Both the position numbers and the translations under genes were made by a program. This document shows, piece by piece, positions 63,746 to 64,000 of a DNA stretch of 64,000 nt; the first letter of the stretch is position 1; every line of letters begins with the position of its first letter. This DNA comes from Microcoleus vaginatus PCC 9802 (GTDB taxonomy: Bacteria > Cyanobacteriota > Cyanobacteriia > Cyanobacteriales > Microcoleaceae): positions 817,001 through 881,000 of the forward strand of contig CP031740.1 of assembly GCA_022701275.1 (NCBI GenBank), read 5' to 3'. The notes beneath the pieces were generated by a model. That model made no database searches. It saw only the letters and a program-made list of their open reading frames with translations, and was not told where the DNA came from.

Positions 63746-64000
63746 TTATTCGCCGTCTGTTTCGCCATCTTCTAGGAAAAATTCGGACTCCGGTATCGCT
63801 TTAAACACCGGACAGAAACCGTCGGGGGTAACTTTAAAGCCAAACAAAGCACTGGACTGGTTCCAACAGCGCTGGCTGCGGTAGTGCTGGCAATTGCCAC
63901 AGCATTCGAGGTTGGCCTGAACGGCGCTGCCTTGAAAAAGGAGTTCCCGCTGGGAGATGCCGCGCAGTACCAGTTCTTCGCCTTGCCAGCGCGCTTCTAC
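63746..64000 (-). CDS. Unknown protein with Cys-rich C-terminus, 3' part only
   Basis: 85 codons are visible up to the TAA at 63746; the start lies beyond the window. The C-terminal part has a cluster of cysteines: ANLECCGNCQHYRSQRCW and then DGFCPVF, which could bind a metal or an iron-sulfur cluster (Cys-Cys-x2-Cys-x6-Cys-x14-16-Cys). The end is very acidic (ESEFFLEDGETDGE). I do not recognise the family. It is convergent with the DUF6679 gene. Confidence 0.7.
   Translation of the reverse strand, partial: VEARWQGEELVLRGISQRELLFQGSAVQANLECCGNCQHYRSQRCWNQSSALFGFKVTPDGFCPVFKAIPESEFFLEDGETDGE

Overview
The window is chromosomal DNA from a filamentous, non-marine-type cyanobacterium, most likely an oscillatorialean of the Microcoleus/Oscillatoria kind. 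The evidence is dense GCGATCGC (HIP1-like) palindromes, a Ycf41-type SSB, a Calvin-cycle class II aldolase, a type 2 IPP isomerase, eukaryote-like Ser/Thr kinases, WD40/STAND ATPases, Pilin_GH proteins, and many short heptameric tandem repeats (AAAATCT and GGAAGAA types) in long intergenic spacers. Species assignment is inference only.

Layout. 1-5.4 kb: the 5' part of a MASE1 membrane-sensor gene, a broken Ser/Thr kinase gene, a PaaK-like adenylating enzyme, then an intact transmembrane Ser/Thr kinase. The flanks show an old segmental duplication. 6-8.3 kb: two response regulators (REC-EAL and REC-LuxR). 8.5-24.3 kb: mostly housekeeping genes: pentapeptide protein, pgk, universal stress protein, RbgA/YlqF GTPase, MOSC protein, exported beta-carbonic anhydrase, GT2-TPR protein, GlsB-like membrane protein, SppA, IPP isomerase, SDR, a glutathione-dependent formaldehyde pair (frmA plus S-formylglutathione hydrolase), BCAA aminotransferase and a Lin0512 protein. 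24.5-33.3 kb: secreted repeat proteins (DUF4142 and a Gly-Thr collagen-like protein), a frameshifted YqhA pseudogene, a ChaB protein, a MITE-like element, a methyltransferase, a haem-oxygenase-like di-iron candidate and a fatty-acid hydroxylase/rhodanese operon.

33.3-43.4 kb is an accessory region: Pilin_GH genes in several states of decay, a HTH-TIR-AAA STAND protein, an NfeD/SPFH pair, a 201-bp MITE inside a pilin pseudogene with a perfect 8-bp target duplication, an AAA-WD40 protein carrying an in-frame palindromic insertion, and a TrkA-type K+ channel. 44-53.4 kb: DM13-like protein, SSB, an 847-residue NTP-transferase/phosphomannomutase-like fusion, a small protein with a methyltransferase, a TonB-like protein, a Nudix protein and a lipase-like hydrolase.

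53.6-57.7 kb is a second accessory island: a Uma2 remnant, VapBC, then a minus-strand cluster of three unrecognised proteins (one Gly/Ala-rich and membrane-active looking) divergent from a compact NB-ARC STAND protein, with three GTAC-centred iterons at exact 10-bp spacing between them. This is my best candidate for an undescribed conflict or cell-death system. 57.8-64 kb: fructose-bisphosphate aldolase, tRNA-Lys(UUU), aldose epimerase-like protein, a CapA-type protein, a tandem intergenic duplication, DUF6679 protein and a gene that runs off the window end.
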